Shown here piece after piece: positions 51,384-64,000 of a DNA stretch of 64,000 nt (the stretch's first letter is position 1; each line of letters starts with the position of its first letter). This DNA is from Elysia crispata (taxonomy: Eukaryota > Mollusca > Gastropoda > Plakobranchidae): positions 40,001 to 104,000 of the forward strand of contig JAWDGP010000434.1 in NCBI GenBank assembly GCA_033675545.1. Direction: 5' to 3'. A model generated the notes under the pieces. The model was not told the DNA's origin, searched no databases, and saw only the letters and a program-made list of their open reading frames with translations. The position numbers and the translations under genes are program-made.

Positions 51384-52543
51384 GATTAGAGAACTAAGCT
51401 ATTTCCACGTATTATCTAGCAGGTGGGTTTTATACCTTGAAAATGAAATGCGATTGGAAATTCCCGAATAATCGTTCACGGCTGAACTATTTATATATTT
51501 TTGCGTTCTGGGAAAATATCTTGTTATTGAGATTGAGTAGACTTTCTAGACTTGGCAAAACATGAGAAAAAAATTTTTTTGCAGCATAACACACCAAGTG
51601 ATAAATGAAAATAATTCCATTTCGGCCAACGTAAGTAAATTAAGGGTTGATTTGCCTCTATAAAATATGCTTCATTCTGTTATTAATGGATTTCAGCTCC
51701 CTGATGAGGGCCATTTTGATAGGCGTATGTGGCCCACATGCTGTTTATTGCGAAACGCTCGAAAAATCCCGTTAAATACAGTTCGAGGATGCTGAAAAAT
51801 TTAGAACTAATATTTTTTAAAAGCTAGATTGGGAATGTCTTTTTAACAGCAAAATCATTTATTGAAAAACAGGTGTAAATCATGCCTGCAATTTGTTTGC
51901 ATGAAAGGAAGCCTACGGTGAATATTTTCTTCTTTTCATTAAGGTTTGGTGAGTAGCACTTGTGAGATGAAAATTTTAAATTTCATTGACAGATCTGTAA
52001 TCCTTTCTGAAAAAAAAATGTCTAAAATTTAATATTGAGTCATAACGGTAGTATGTGTAGCTTTTTGGGAGTCTTTTCGAGAGTTTACGTTAATCAACCA
52101 AAAAAAAAAAAACAAAAACAAAAACAAAAAAAAAAAAAAATAAGTGTGTCAAGACGTAAAACAGAAAGCGGCACTTTACATTTCGAGATAAAACTAAAAC
52201 TAAAGGCTTTTAGTAACAAAAAAACACACAGTTTAGGTTCCCAAAACTTTCATTATTTAAAGGAGAACAAAAAATAATTATTTGAAAAGAAATTCTCAAA
52301 CACGTGAAATTAACAAAAAAATTTAAAAAATGGAAAAAAAAACAACACTGGTCACGCCAACAAGTATCTATATCAAAACTTATGACCCTAGAAATAAGTC
52401 AGAGATAAAAGGACTAATAGGTTTAACTCCACCACTAGTTATCATTCTCCTAGGACGGAAATATAAAACATAAAAAACAACTGACAGGCAGAGAGAGGGT
52501 TACATATTAATGGAAAAAGAGATTATGATAGATATCACCGTGT
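51380..52543. other. AT-rich sequence, no gene
   Basis: A-rich runs at about 52100-52141. 51701-51760 carries CTGATGAG...CGAAAC words discussed as a hammerhead-like relic. No supported coding sequence. Confidence 0.55.
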
Positions 52544-52792
52544 CTATTTCTTGGTTGTTTAGTTTGTTTGTTGCGATCTCTTCATAGTGTACCACGAGCA
52601 AGAGACTGCAGTAGAGTTTCCCTATTTATATTTTCTCCGTACGAGAGCGCACCATTCATATGGCATAACTTGCCTCATTACAGAGACAGAACCCGACCGA
52701 GACAAACATTTATCTACCTCTCACGGCTGTTGCCGACATTTTCAGCCTTTAAGTGGGCGGACTGCAGTATTTGATGATTGTGGAAATAACAG
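52544..52792 (+). promoter_or_regulatory. Conserved core C: TATA box plus initiator-like site
   Basis: This 249-bp block is about 96% identical (8 substitutions and one 1-bp indel by eye) to 59177-59424, whereas the flanks of the same duplicate pair are only about two-thirds identical. It contains TATTTATA at 52623-52630 and, 31 bp downstream, CCATTC with A at 52654 (5 of 6 to the TCAKTY initiator), which is standard core-promoter spacing. The first ATG after the initiator-like site reads ATG GCA TAA in both copies. A plus-strand frame open in this copy is closed in the other by the indel, so protein-coding conservation is unlikely. A promoter with first exon or leader of a duplicated gene or ncRNA is the preferred reading; recent gene conversion is the alternative. 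Confidence 0.5.
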
Positions 52793-53489
52793 TTTCATAT
52801 TTATGCGATTAAATATGACAGAGAAAAACAGGTCTCTTTTCCGGCATATCGGCTTTAGTTTATGACGGAAAACATTCAAGAAATGTTTATCTCCATGTGT
52901 TCCTTTATCCCATTCTTCTCTAACACCTGTTTGTTGGGTCACTTTAAACCCCTTTTGTTTCACTGAATGTCATATTATATATCGAGGAAACCTATTTACG
53001 TTACCCTTGAGAGCCAAAAAAGTTTCCAATAAATGGTCACTATGGCAATTTATAACAATCTATACATACAAAAACAGAAAGAACTCTTGCCTAGATATAC
53101 AAGAAACATCTAGCCCCAAACCAACTCAAGCCTACAAGGCAGGAAATCAACTTCGGTAATTTTTGACACAAACAAATTAAATATTAACGCTAATGACCTT
53201 GATGGCCATCACTCTTATATCAATCAATGCTGCGGCCATTACACAACAACAATGGGATGAGACTAAGGGGTCAGAGAAAGGTCACAGAATGCTGCCTTGG
53301 ATGCCGCACTTGGCCGTGTGATCCTGATTAACATCTCCAGGCGAGTGTTTTTCCTGCAAGCTGACTGTCATCCCTGAAGGAAGAGAGGCCGTGCTGCGCG
53401 AGACGTAGTGCGGGACTGGTTGGGTACAGGAATAACGGGTCAACCCCGTGAAAACGTTAAAGTTGTAAAATTTAAAAAAAATCTTGTCT
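52793..53489. repeat. Duplicate C, downstream of the core (paralogue of 59425-60300)
   Basis: Diverged colinear copy. Matches include ATATCGGCTTTAGTTTATGA against ATATCGGTTTTAGTTTATAA, CTTGCCTAGATATACAAGAA against ATTGCCTAGATGTACAAAAA, and a better-conserved block at 53203-53293 (CAATGCTGCGGCCATTACAC, then GAAAGGTCACAG). GC rises at 53260-53450. No open frame is shared by the copies. Confidence 0.75.
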
Positions 53490-53615
53490 ATAGAAAGAGA
53501 ATGAGATGGAGAGATAAAGAGAGAGGGTAATTAAAAAATAGAGAGAGATAGAGGAGAGATAGAAAGATAAGAGAGAGAGGGGAGAGAAAGAGAGAGAGAG
53601 AGAAGTCGAAGGCGC
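53490..53615. repeat. GA-rich tract
   Basis: GAGAGATA/GAGAGAGAG sequence, matching in position the GA tract at 60356-60606 of duplicate D. Confidence 0.85.
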
Positions 53616-53768
53616 AAGCAAGTAAAGGATGAAACAATTCTTTCACTATTCATATTCCGACACGAGAGTATTAGAGGTACTGTGTTCCACAGTTAGTTAA
53701 ATATCCAAAACATTGAGGATTATTATATAGTGGGAGCAGTAGCAGCATGAGAAGTACTACTTCTAGTT

Positions 53769-54419
<651 letters not shown>

Positions 54420-54690
54420 ACTATATAAAAATTAGATGACATTGTGTGGATTTATTTAAATCCAGTGCAAACTAATTCCAAAAGCTTATTTAACCTTGGT
54501 TAGTGTAATTAAACTGTAATACAATTGAACTTATTTTGATTACACCCGCTTGCTGTAGTTAATTTGAAATAATAACAATGTGAAAACGGATTTCATTTAG
54601 TTTGAGTCAAGGGTTGTTTCATAAGTGCAGCTATTAATAAAATTCCATCTGATAGGTCAAATGTTGGAAATGTTTTGCCTCTAACAACGA
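54420..54690. repeat. Dispersed element, copy 3
   Basis: Diverged copy of the element at 19110-19390. A single monomer-like start (TTACAGTACACTATATAAAA) is followed by the tail AGCTTATTTAACCTTGGTTA, ATTGAACTTATTTTGATTAC, TAATAACAATGTGAAAACGG, GGATTTCATTTAGTTTGAGT and TGTTTTGCCTCTAAC. It shows that the element exists without any 71-bp array. Confidence 0.65.
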
Positions 54691-54961
54691 CTTTTAAAGT
54701 ATAGGTTAAGCAGGCAAAAATCCTTTCTCATAGCCAACTACATTACAGAGAAAAATTGGAACAGTGGTTCTCTAAAAAAAGGATTAATTAGGTCTCTTAG
54801 TTTTGTAAATTGGTGAACTTAATAAATGGCTATTTTAATGTCACCGCGAAAATTATATTGTGTGAATAATGCGCCATTTTTAATTAAGATGTCTAGGGTC
54901 ATGAACATGATTTTGTGGTTTTTAACCAGAAATTTTTCTTTTTATATTTTCGATGTTTTTT
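54691..54961. other. Unique AT-rich sequence, nothing recognised
   Basis: Sequence between the dispersed element and a TTG tract. No gene seen. Confidence 0.55.
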
Positions 54962-54973
54962 TTTTGTTGTTGC

Positions 54974-55040
<67 letters not shown>

Positions 55041-55060
55041 ATTGTTGTTGTTGTTGTTGA
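54962..55060. repeat. (TTG)n trinucleotide tract
   Basis: About 32 TTG triplets with one GCT and one ATT interruption. Poly-Leu, poly-Asn and poly-Gln frames are artefacts. Confidence 0.97.
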
Positions 55061-55136
55061 TTATATGATTGCTGCTGTTGATCTTTAAATCCATTTTCAT
55101 CAGCAATAAAGGAAAGTATAAATTGGCAAGAAATCT

Positions 55137-55172
55137 CCTTCTCCCTCTCTTTCTCTCTCCTCTCTCTCTCTC

Positions 55173-55221
<49 letters not shown>

Positions 55222-55240
55222 TGTGTCTCTCTCTCTCTGC
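55137..55240. repeat. (CT)n tract
   Basis: CT dinucleotides with TCC and TGT interruptions; it precedes the duplicate block as at 24427. Confidence 0.95.
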
Positions 55241-55379
55241 CTATCCATAATTTTTCCATTTATTTATCTCACTTTTTTTTCTTTCGTACTTTGGTTATGA
55301 TGTGCCTTTTTCAAATTACTAAGTCTTGACTCACACCTGGTAAATATTGTGAAAAGCGCTAGTGCTAAAATTTTTTTTT

Positions 55380-55985
55380 CTGAAATCCTCATTCATACAG
55401 GAAATATATGCCAGTTTATTGAGATTTAACAATATAACTTAGTTTTCAGGTTAATCTGTGAAACAATCATTCTGTAATTGATACCAGATTGTAGAAATAA
55501 TTCTTAAATCTCAGGTCCGTGTCGCAGCTTTTGCGCACCATTCTCTGGAAAATTCGTTTTTAATGATTGTTTCTCTCTTGCAGAAAATCAAAGAACAATT
55601 TGAAAAAACACATGCACATAGTTAGCTTGTACTAACAGAATTGGCATCACTTTTCCATTTTTTTTTCTATCCTCCCCTAATTATACAATTCTTGGGTTTC
55701 GTTTCAGCTTTTCTCTAATCTGCTAGAGCGTGTCAGCCATTACAAAAAAAATTTTTTTAGAAAATTGCAATTTTCAATACAGCTGAACGAAAGATTTTTT
55801 TTTCTTTTGTGTTTAATTTAGTTAAATTGTTAGCTTCCTATCTTGAGCGCCTGGGGCATGCTTTGAACAGGTCTCTTCTATCCAATCTCTGATAAGTTGT
55901 GTAATTATTTTCAGTAAAGTTTTGCCGCAGAATATTGTATCGCTTCAGCGATGTCTACATCTCTATAGATGGAGAGGACTGGTTT
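55380..55985. repeat. Diverged duplicate block (paralogue of 24690-25330)
   Basis: See the matches listed for the partner. The best-preserved words are ATTCTCTGGAAAATTCGTTT (55541), GAATTGGCATCACTTTTCCA (55640) and GGGGCATGCTTTGAACAG (55853). Confidence 0.75.
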
Positions 55986-56285
55986 ATATCCTAACAAGTG
56001 TCCGAACCATACTTGTATGATTCTAATTCCTCATTATAATTCTAGTTAACTATTTTTTTTGTAAAACTGACACATTTTTGAAAGCGTTCATTATCATGTA
56101 GGTTTAATAACTGCGCGGCTAAGAATTCCCGCAGGGCAGTGCACTCTTATGCACTTGATGAGAGAATTCACAGCTTTCTAATAAATAATTAATGGGATAG
56201 AAAAACATTGGGAAACTACAGGATTAGTCGATTTCCTTTATTGATCAATATATTACTCGACCACATAGATCAAATCTTCAGACAA
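55986..56285. other. Unique sequence, nothing recognised
   Basis: AT-rich sequence to the right of the duplicate block. No gene seen. Confidence 0.6.
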
Positions 56286-56490
56286 GCTCATAACACTAAA
56301 CCTGACGAATTCGATGGAATGTATCGATATTAAGAAAGAAATTTGCATCAAATATGAATTAAAAATGTTCATAGCCTTTCGTACTGAAATCTTCTCACAA
56401 ACTTATAAAACTAAACCTGACGACGTCGATGGAATATATATATATATTTAAAAAAGAAATTTGTATCAAGTATGAATCACATTTTTCTAT
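56286..56490. repeat. 115-bp tandem duplication (two diverged copies)
   Basis: CTAAACCTGACGAATTCGAT at 56296 recurs as CTAAACCTGACGACGTCGAT at 56411, each followed by GGAATRTAT... AAGAAATTTGYATCAARTAT. CATAACACTAAACC and TCGATGGAAT are reminiscent of the 71-bp satellite monomer, but the match is short. Confidence 0.8.
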
Positions 56491-57950
56491 GTAACATTAC
56501 CGACTTTTAAGAGCGCCAAGGAAGCGGAGTAAGAACTTCTGTCCTGCTATCTGCAGAAACAATCGGTGAGGGTTCGAAATCAACATTCCGGTACCAACTG
56601 CCCGACGGGAGCTTGTTTGATATAAGGAAAAGGACTTGTATTAGCTGTTTGTCGAAGAGTTTTTCAAACGAATAAAAAATTCGTTTAAATTGAATTTGAA
56701 TAATTCTCTGAGACCGTGTTGAGGAGAAAATAACATAACTGGATTCCAGGATGACGCTCAAATTAAAGAGTCCGAGAATTCAACGGAGGACAAGACGTGA
56801 CAAAACGTGACAAAACGTGACAAACGTGATGTCTCTATCAGGTGCGTGTCAGTCAGAGTGTCTTAAAACGAGACGTTAAAAAATGGTATGAGCTATAGTC
56901 GTTACACTATACAGCAATTAATTTCTATTTAGTGCGGTGGTCTTTCAAATATTGTTTCGTTATAAATTTACTGCGGCATTGGAACACTTTTTATCAGATG
57001 ATAATCCCTAAACGCTTTATAATCTTGTTAGACAGAACTTGGGAATTGAAAGGACACGTTAAATGTTATTAGACTCACATAATCCACGGAGATTTCAAAT
57101 AAATGGAACACAAAGGAACCGTTGAAAGGCAGAGGCGATGTGAATTACAGAATGGAGACTCCGACAGAAAATGAGAAATATTTTTTTGAGGTAGGGAAAA
57201 CAAATGGTGTAGAGTCGACCAAGTTGGAGTCTTGGTGATGTCTCTGTATCTGTCTCCAGCTGACAGCATCGATGAATCGATATTCTTACTCCAAACTACC
57301 CTGTTATTGCAGCATCTGCGGATGAACACCATTTTTTTTTTAATTTGAAAAAAAAACAACAACAATCCGACCAAATGAAAAAACTTTAACACAATATAAT
57401 TAGCTAAATTTTCAGGAGCCCAATTACTGTGGAAGTTACTGAAACGCTCGATTTCATGTGAAAATAAGCGGCTGAATCTTTCCTCCAGGCATTGTACTTT
57501 CTGCTCGTATCTGCAAGGCTTTTAGAAAGATGTTTAGATTTTTTAAGAACTCACAGAGTTATCTGGTTTTCTTTCTTATCTAGCCAGTGGTTTGTACTCA
57601 TGAAAAATAATATAGGTTGTTAAAAATTCATACATGAATGTTTAGGACTTCACTGATTGATATTTTCTTCTGGGAAATATATAATGGTTGAGTGCACTTT
57701 GGGAAATTGGTAAAACATATAAACATAATAGTTGAACTCTGTAAATGTTATATATAAATATGTAATATTATATTTTTTTTTCGAAATCATGCTGAGCATT
57801 GAATGATCCCCAACCAAAAGCCTTATTTGAGACATTTAAGCCGACATGTAGTTTTATAATGGCGAATGAAGAGAATAAAAATAGTAAAGCGCACTGTAAG
57901 CGGCTTTGAGAACCAGATACTATGATGGATGGCGTGTAATAAAACTACAT
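56491..57950. other. Intergenic sequence, two weak minus-strand open frames
   Basis: 56507-56761 (84 codons) and 57075-57392 (105 codons, with a hydrophobic N-terminal MLKFFHLVGLLLFFF) are open on the minus strand. Neither shows a known domain. A short run of TGACAAAACG-type 11-bp repeats lies at about 56789-56830. No gene is assigned. Confidence 0.45.
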
Positions 57951-57959
57951 GAGGCAGGA

Positions 57960-58890
57960 CACTATAATTAATAGAGCGGCAATAGATGGATTTGTCTAGT
58001 ATTTATTTATGATTTCTGTAGTGGCTAGGTGCAAAGGAAGACATAACATTGGGTAAAGAGAGACTAACGGCAGATTAACTAATTGAGCAATATGGATCTA
58101 TCTACTTCTTGGCGATATATTCTGTTGTGGTTTTATGCAAAGGAAGATGAAACATTGGGTTAAGGTAAACTATGGATAGATTAATTAATAGACCACTACT
58201 AATTTATCTACTGCCTGGCTACGATTTCTGTAGTGGTTTTGTGTAAAAAACGAAACATTGGGTTGAGAGAAACTATGGATAGATTAATTAATAGACCACT
58301 ACTAATTTATCTACTGCCTGGCTACGATTTCTGTAGTGGTTTTGTGTAAAAAACGAAACATTGGGTTAAGGTAAACTATGGATAGATTAATTAATAGACC
58401 ACTACTAATTTATCTACTGCCTGGCTACGATTTCTGTAGTGGTTTTGTGTAAAAAACGAAACATTGGGTTGAGGGGAACGCAGATCAATTAACAGAGTAC
58501 TAGGGATTTACCTACTACTTGGCGATATATTCTGTTGTTGTTTGTGCAAAGGAAGATGAAACATTGGGTTCAGGAAGACTAAAGGCAGAATAACTAATAG
58601 AACAATATGGATTTATCTACATCTTGGCGACATATTCTGTTGTTTTGTGCAAAGGAAGATGAAACATTGGATTAAGGGAGGCTAAAGGCAGAATAACTAA
58701 TAGAACAATATGGATTTACCTACTTCTTGGCGATATATTCTGTCTTTGTTTTGTGCAAAGGAAGATGAAACATTGGGTTCAGGAAGACTAAAGGCAGAAT
58801 AACTAATAGAACAATATGGATTTATCTACTTCTTGGCGACATATTCTGTTGTGCAAACGAAACTGAAACATGGGGTGAAGGGAAACTATA
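57960..58890. repeat. About 103-bp tandem repeat, 9 copies
   Basis: The word AACATTGGG (AACATGGGG in the last copy) recurs at 58045, 58151, 58254, 58357, 58460, 58560, 58663, 58769 and 58867, giving a period of 98-106 bp. Two subfamilies exist: TTCTTGGCGATATATTCTGT units flanking a central group of GCCTGGCTACGATTTCTGTA units (58.2-58.46 kb) that are nearly identical to each other. No open frame follows the repeat. Confidence 0.93.
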
Positions 58891-59176
58891 GGGGCAGTAT
58901 GTCGATGTGAACTGTTTCGATTTTCTGTGCTTGCCCGGTCAACATCCTTTATATTTGCCGAGAAATAAAGTTTTATCATACTAAGAATGGCAAGATGAAA
59001 CCAAATAGACAAGACTCTCTGATGGAATATATTTTATAAACAAAAACATCAACAAAAGGCTTTTCGAAACATTTTTATCTCATGCGAAAAATGTAAAAAA
59101 AAAATTCAAGTTGTAGGAACGTTTAAATGTTACCGTAAACAAAATATAACGGGTGTATGACACGCCTTCCAAGTGC

Positions 59177-59424
59177 CTATTTCTTGGTTGTTTAGTTTGT
59201 TTGTTCTGATCTCTTCATAGTGTACCACGAGCAAGAGACTGCAGTAGAGTTTCCCTATTTATATTTTCTCCGTACGAGAGCGCACCATTCAAATGGCATA
59301 ACTTGCCTCATTACAGAGACAGAACCCGACCGAGACAAACATTTATCTACCTCTCACGGCTGTTCCCGACATTTCCAGCCCTAAGTGAGCGGACTGCAGT
59401 ATTTGACGATTGTGGAAATAACAG
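59177..59424 (+). promoter_or_regulatory. Conserved core D: TATA box plus initiator-like site
   Basis: Partner of 52544-52792. TATTTATA lies at 59256-59263 and CCATTC has its A at 59287, again exactly 31 bp apart. ATG GCA TAA is preserved after the initiator-like site although the base before the ATG differs (CAT against AAA context). The sharp fall in similarity on both sides (upstream of CTATTTCTTGG and after GGAAATAACAG) defines the block. Confidence 0.5.
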
Positions 59425-60355
59425 GTTCATTTTTGTGTAGTTCTCTATGGCAAAGACCAAAAACTGATTTCATACATATCGGTTTTAGTTTATAACGTGA
59501 AAAACTCAAGAAATGTTCATGTTAGTGGGTTACTTTCTTCAATTTTCATCTCACACCTATTTGCAGCTTCACTAAAAAATCTAAACAAGCGCTGATGCTT
59601 GCTGAACATCTGTAGAGAATCATTCCACAAATATTTGAAAAGCACGAAACATTAACCCCTTTTGTGTTAAAGTACAAACTTTTTCATGTTACTGTTATGT
59701 AGATAAATTCCCATGGTGTAAATTACAGACAAAGACAGACAAAGCTGTATACCGTACATTCAGACTTTCCCAATAAATAGATGCATAGCATATTCACAAA
59801 CATATCTATATCCACTATACTTATTAAGATTATATCTGACAGCCAAATTAGTGTCGGTTAAATGGTAGCTCCGACATACAAGTAAAACATGAGTTTGAAT
59901 TCTATAACTATTTTAAACACCGACACATTTGAAATTCATTGCCTAGATGTACAAAAACCATTTTATCTCGCTCCAACTCAAGAACTAAAAGACAGGCAAC
60001 CGTTTTTCTAGAATCTTCGGCACTGGCAATTTTACTATTAACTCTAATGGCCATCAGTTTCATACCAGTCAATGCTGCGGCCACTGCACAGCAATAATGG
60101 GGTGATACTGAGAGATGGGAAAGGGGGAGGGGGGTCAGGGAAAGGTCACAGTCCTGTTAAATTGGATGCTAAGTGTTGAGCCGGCCGGTGTACTCTAGTG
60201 TGTGACACCGATCGCCATCGCATGGCCTGTGGTTTGTGTTGCATCATGTCATTCTCAGAGTGGGACCTAGTCGGGCAGGAGCTGGTCCTTCCTGGAGCTA
60301 CAGGGACCATAAGTTAACGTCTGGTTAAAAGTTAAGACTTAGAGCTTCCAGTTAA
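59425..60355. repeat. Duplicate D, downstream of the core (paralogue of 52793-53489)
   Basis: Colinear with duplicate C but with additional sequence (about 59580-59900). The second conserved block is at 60046-60153 (CAATGCTGCGGCCACTGCAC, GGGAAAGGTCACAG). GC-rich around 60180-60300. No supported open frame. Confidence 0.75.
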
Positions 60356-60510
60356 AACAGAGGGAGAGAGAGAGAGAGAGACAGAGACAGAGAGAGAGAC
60401 AGGGAGAGAGAGACAGGGAGAGAGATAGAGAGAGAGACAGGGAGAGAGAGAGAGAGAGACAGGGAGAGAGAGAGACAGGGAGAGAGAGACAGGGAGAGAG
60501 AGAGAGAGAC

Positions 60511-60558
<48 letters not shown>

Positions 60559-60606
60559 AGAGAGAGAGAGAGAGACAGGGAGAGAGAGAGAGAGAGAGAG
60601 AGAGAC
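60356..60606. repeat. GA tract with recurring GACAGG
   Basis: GA dinucleotides interrupted by GACAGGGAGAGAG about ten times at irregular 14-50-bp spacing. Confidence 0.96.
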
Positions 60607-60751
60607 GACGACGAAACAACTCCTTATGTAGTCAGAATCCGATACCAGAGTGATGGTGTCACTTTAAATAGGTTAGAATTTTATTAGTATTCACATTTTC
60701 GTGAAAAGTAGTAGCAGTAGCAACAGCAATAGAAGAAGTACCAGTAGCAAT

Positions 60752-61118
<367 letters not shown>

Positions 61119-61367
61119 GCAGTAGATGCCATAATAGTAAGAGGAGGAGGAGAAGAAAAATCATCGCACTCTTAATTTTTTTTGTTACCAAAATAATGCA
61201 CTACAATTCATTTTGAGAGACGAAATATAATTTAACACGAGGCAAGTCCGCAGTTGCCCTGTCATACTCATTGTCATCTTGTTGGTAACACAAGGATTAG
61301 AGGATATTCTGTCCTGTACAATGAACATCATCTGACAGAAGGATGCGAGACAGTTGAAGAAGGCGGG
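61119..61367. other. Unique sequence, nothing recognised
   Basis: Short AT-rich spacer between simple-sequence tracts. Confidence 0.6.
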
Positions 61368-61900
<533 letters not shown>

Positions 61901-62904
61901 GTGGAGAGAGAGACCGAGAGTATATCATGGCCGCTAGCAGCTGGTCAACGCAGACCCAGATCTTCCTTCAGACATAGATCTAGATCTTTCATTCAAATCC
62001 TGTTGTGAGAGAGAGAGAGAGAGGGAGAGATTCCTCTATACAAACCTGGATCTACAACTCTGATAGACTGGTTACTAACCGCTCACAGGTGGCTCAGCTT
62101 TTGTTTCTCGCGCGCGTGCAGTGAGCACGGCCGGATATTTCAGTTACGAGCGAAGGTTCGAATCGCGAAATTTGCTCAATAATTATTGATAAATTGCGTG
62201 ATCCTCCTCTGTATGGTAAGGAGACTTGGGTATTTTGTGCAAGTTGTTTTTTTTTTTTTCATTATTAAAATGGAAGCAAGAGTTTGAGTTATATCAATCA
62301 ATATTTTAAGGAAGCAGAAAATCTTCTTTTACATTTAACACCGATATTTGACTGTTTAATAAAAAAAAAATAAATCTCGTTCCGTTAAGGAAAAAATAAA
62401 GTTCAATACTTTTGCTAAGACATTATAATAAAATTGTAAAACAGTTTTTAAAGAGACAGGTCGAAGTCGGTTTTTTAAACGTACTTTTTTTTTTATTATT
62501 AATTTTAATGCGTGCCATATACATAACTACGCAGACATGAAAATTGTTTTGTGTTTCCGTAAAAAATAGATATAGGGGATAAAAAATAAAATGAAGTTAA
62601 ATAAATTTTACGAGATACAAAAAAACAACCTCTCCAGTGTAACTGATGAAGAAATGACAAATACAAGTTATAATAAAAACAAATGAACAAATTTACATGC
62701 CTTTAAAAGTTAGCCCAACAAAGAACATTACTCCTCTTATTTGTGCCATCACAAGAAGAGCGAGACCTAGCATACAAGAGCTATCACCACCACTACATGC
62801 TACTATAACACTTACTTCATGTGGTTCTATTGCTTCTCTTTGCCCGCCTGAGAGTTCTTCAATAAGAATAAATACGGCTTCATCTATTACCAATGCTTTT
62901 ATTA
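61901..62904. other. Unique sequence; weak pol III-like words at about 62090-62165
   Basis: 62090 TGGCTCAGC and 62155 GGTTCGAATC resemble A- and B-boxes, but the spacing (65 bp) is long and no tRNA fold is evident. A plus-strand open frame begins at 62697 with mixed composition before running into the CCT/CTA tract at 62905. No gene assigned. Confidence 0.45.

Positions 62905-64000
<1,096 letters not shown>

Noticed and set aside
52587..52865. 92-codon plus-strand frame across conserved core C
   Set aside because: The frame has no ATG and is broken by a 1-bp indel and stop in core D, so the conservation of this block is not explained by this protein.
57075..57392. 105-codon minus-strand frame with a signal-peptide-like start
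   Set aside because: The hydrophobic start derives largely from poly-A/T runs, and no domain or second copy supports it.

Overview
The window looks like repeat-dominated, gene-poor DNA from an animal nuclear genome. It is AT-rich background sequence broken by long dinucleotide tracts (CT/GA, TA, CA), trinucleotide tracts (AAG, ATC, TTA, AGT, TTG, CTA, TAA), tetranucleotide tracts (GATA) and many minisatellites. The reasons for calling it metazoan are tRNA-like pol III heads (SINEs), short TTAGGG-type telomere-like motifs and TATA/initiator-like promoter architecture. A mollusc or other lophotrochozoan would fit the style of the repeats, but that is inference; nothing here fixes the species. 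I see no bacterial or viral genes, no rRNA, no complete tRNA gene and no recognisable transposase or reverse transcriptase. Almost every long open frame is a translation of a tandem repeat.

Layout. 1-2615 is a G-rich minisatellite that runs off the left edge. 3.3-7.3 kb holds GA and CT tracts with higher-order structure. 8.0-11.0 kb has an AAG tract, a 54-bp minisatellite (13 copies) and a 50-bp minisatellite (5 copies). 11-14 kb is plain intergenic sequence. 14-30 kb is a mosaic segment (A) containing a GATA tract, a 71-bp satellite (32 periods), a compound trinucleotide tract, an exon-like relic with a 54-bp repeat expansion, a SINE and a 14-bp minisatellite. 30.06-44.31 kb is one 14.2-kb array of a 55-bp unit (about 258 copies). 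44.7-50 kb (B) is a shorter, diverged, colinear copy of segment A and holds the best coding-exon candidate (47072-47367). 52.5-54.1 kb (C) and 59.2-61.1 kb (D) are a second diverged duplicate pair, sharing a 249-bp core that is about 96% identical while its flanks have decayed. The right end has a 103-bp repeat array, compound GA and trinucleotide tracts and A-rich sequence.

How the parts relate. The A/B and C/D pairs show that this locus grew by old direct duplications, later modified by local tandem amplification. Two arrays can be traced to a single-copy ancestor visible in the window. The 71-bp satellite amplifies one segment of a dispersed element present in two other places. The 54-bp array at 21 kb amplifies an internal piece of the exon that is still single-copy at 47.2 kb. 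The most likely functional sequence is the C/D core (TATA box plus initiator-like site, conserved in both copies) and, less certainly, the terminal-exon-like open frame at 47.07-47.37 kb. All identities quoted are by-eye alignments.
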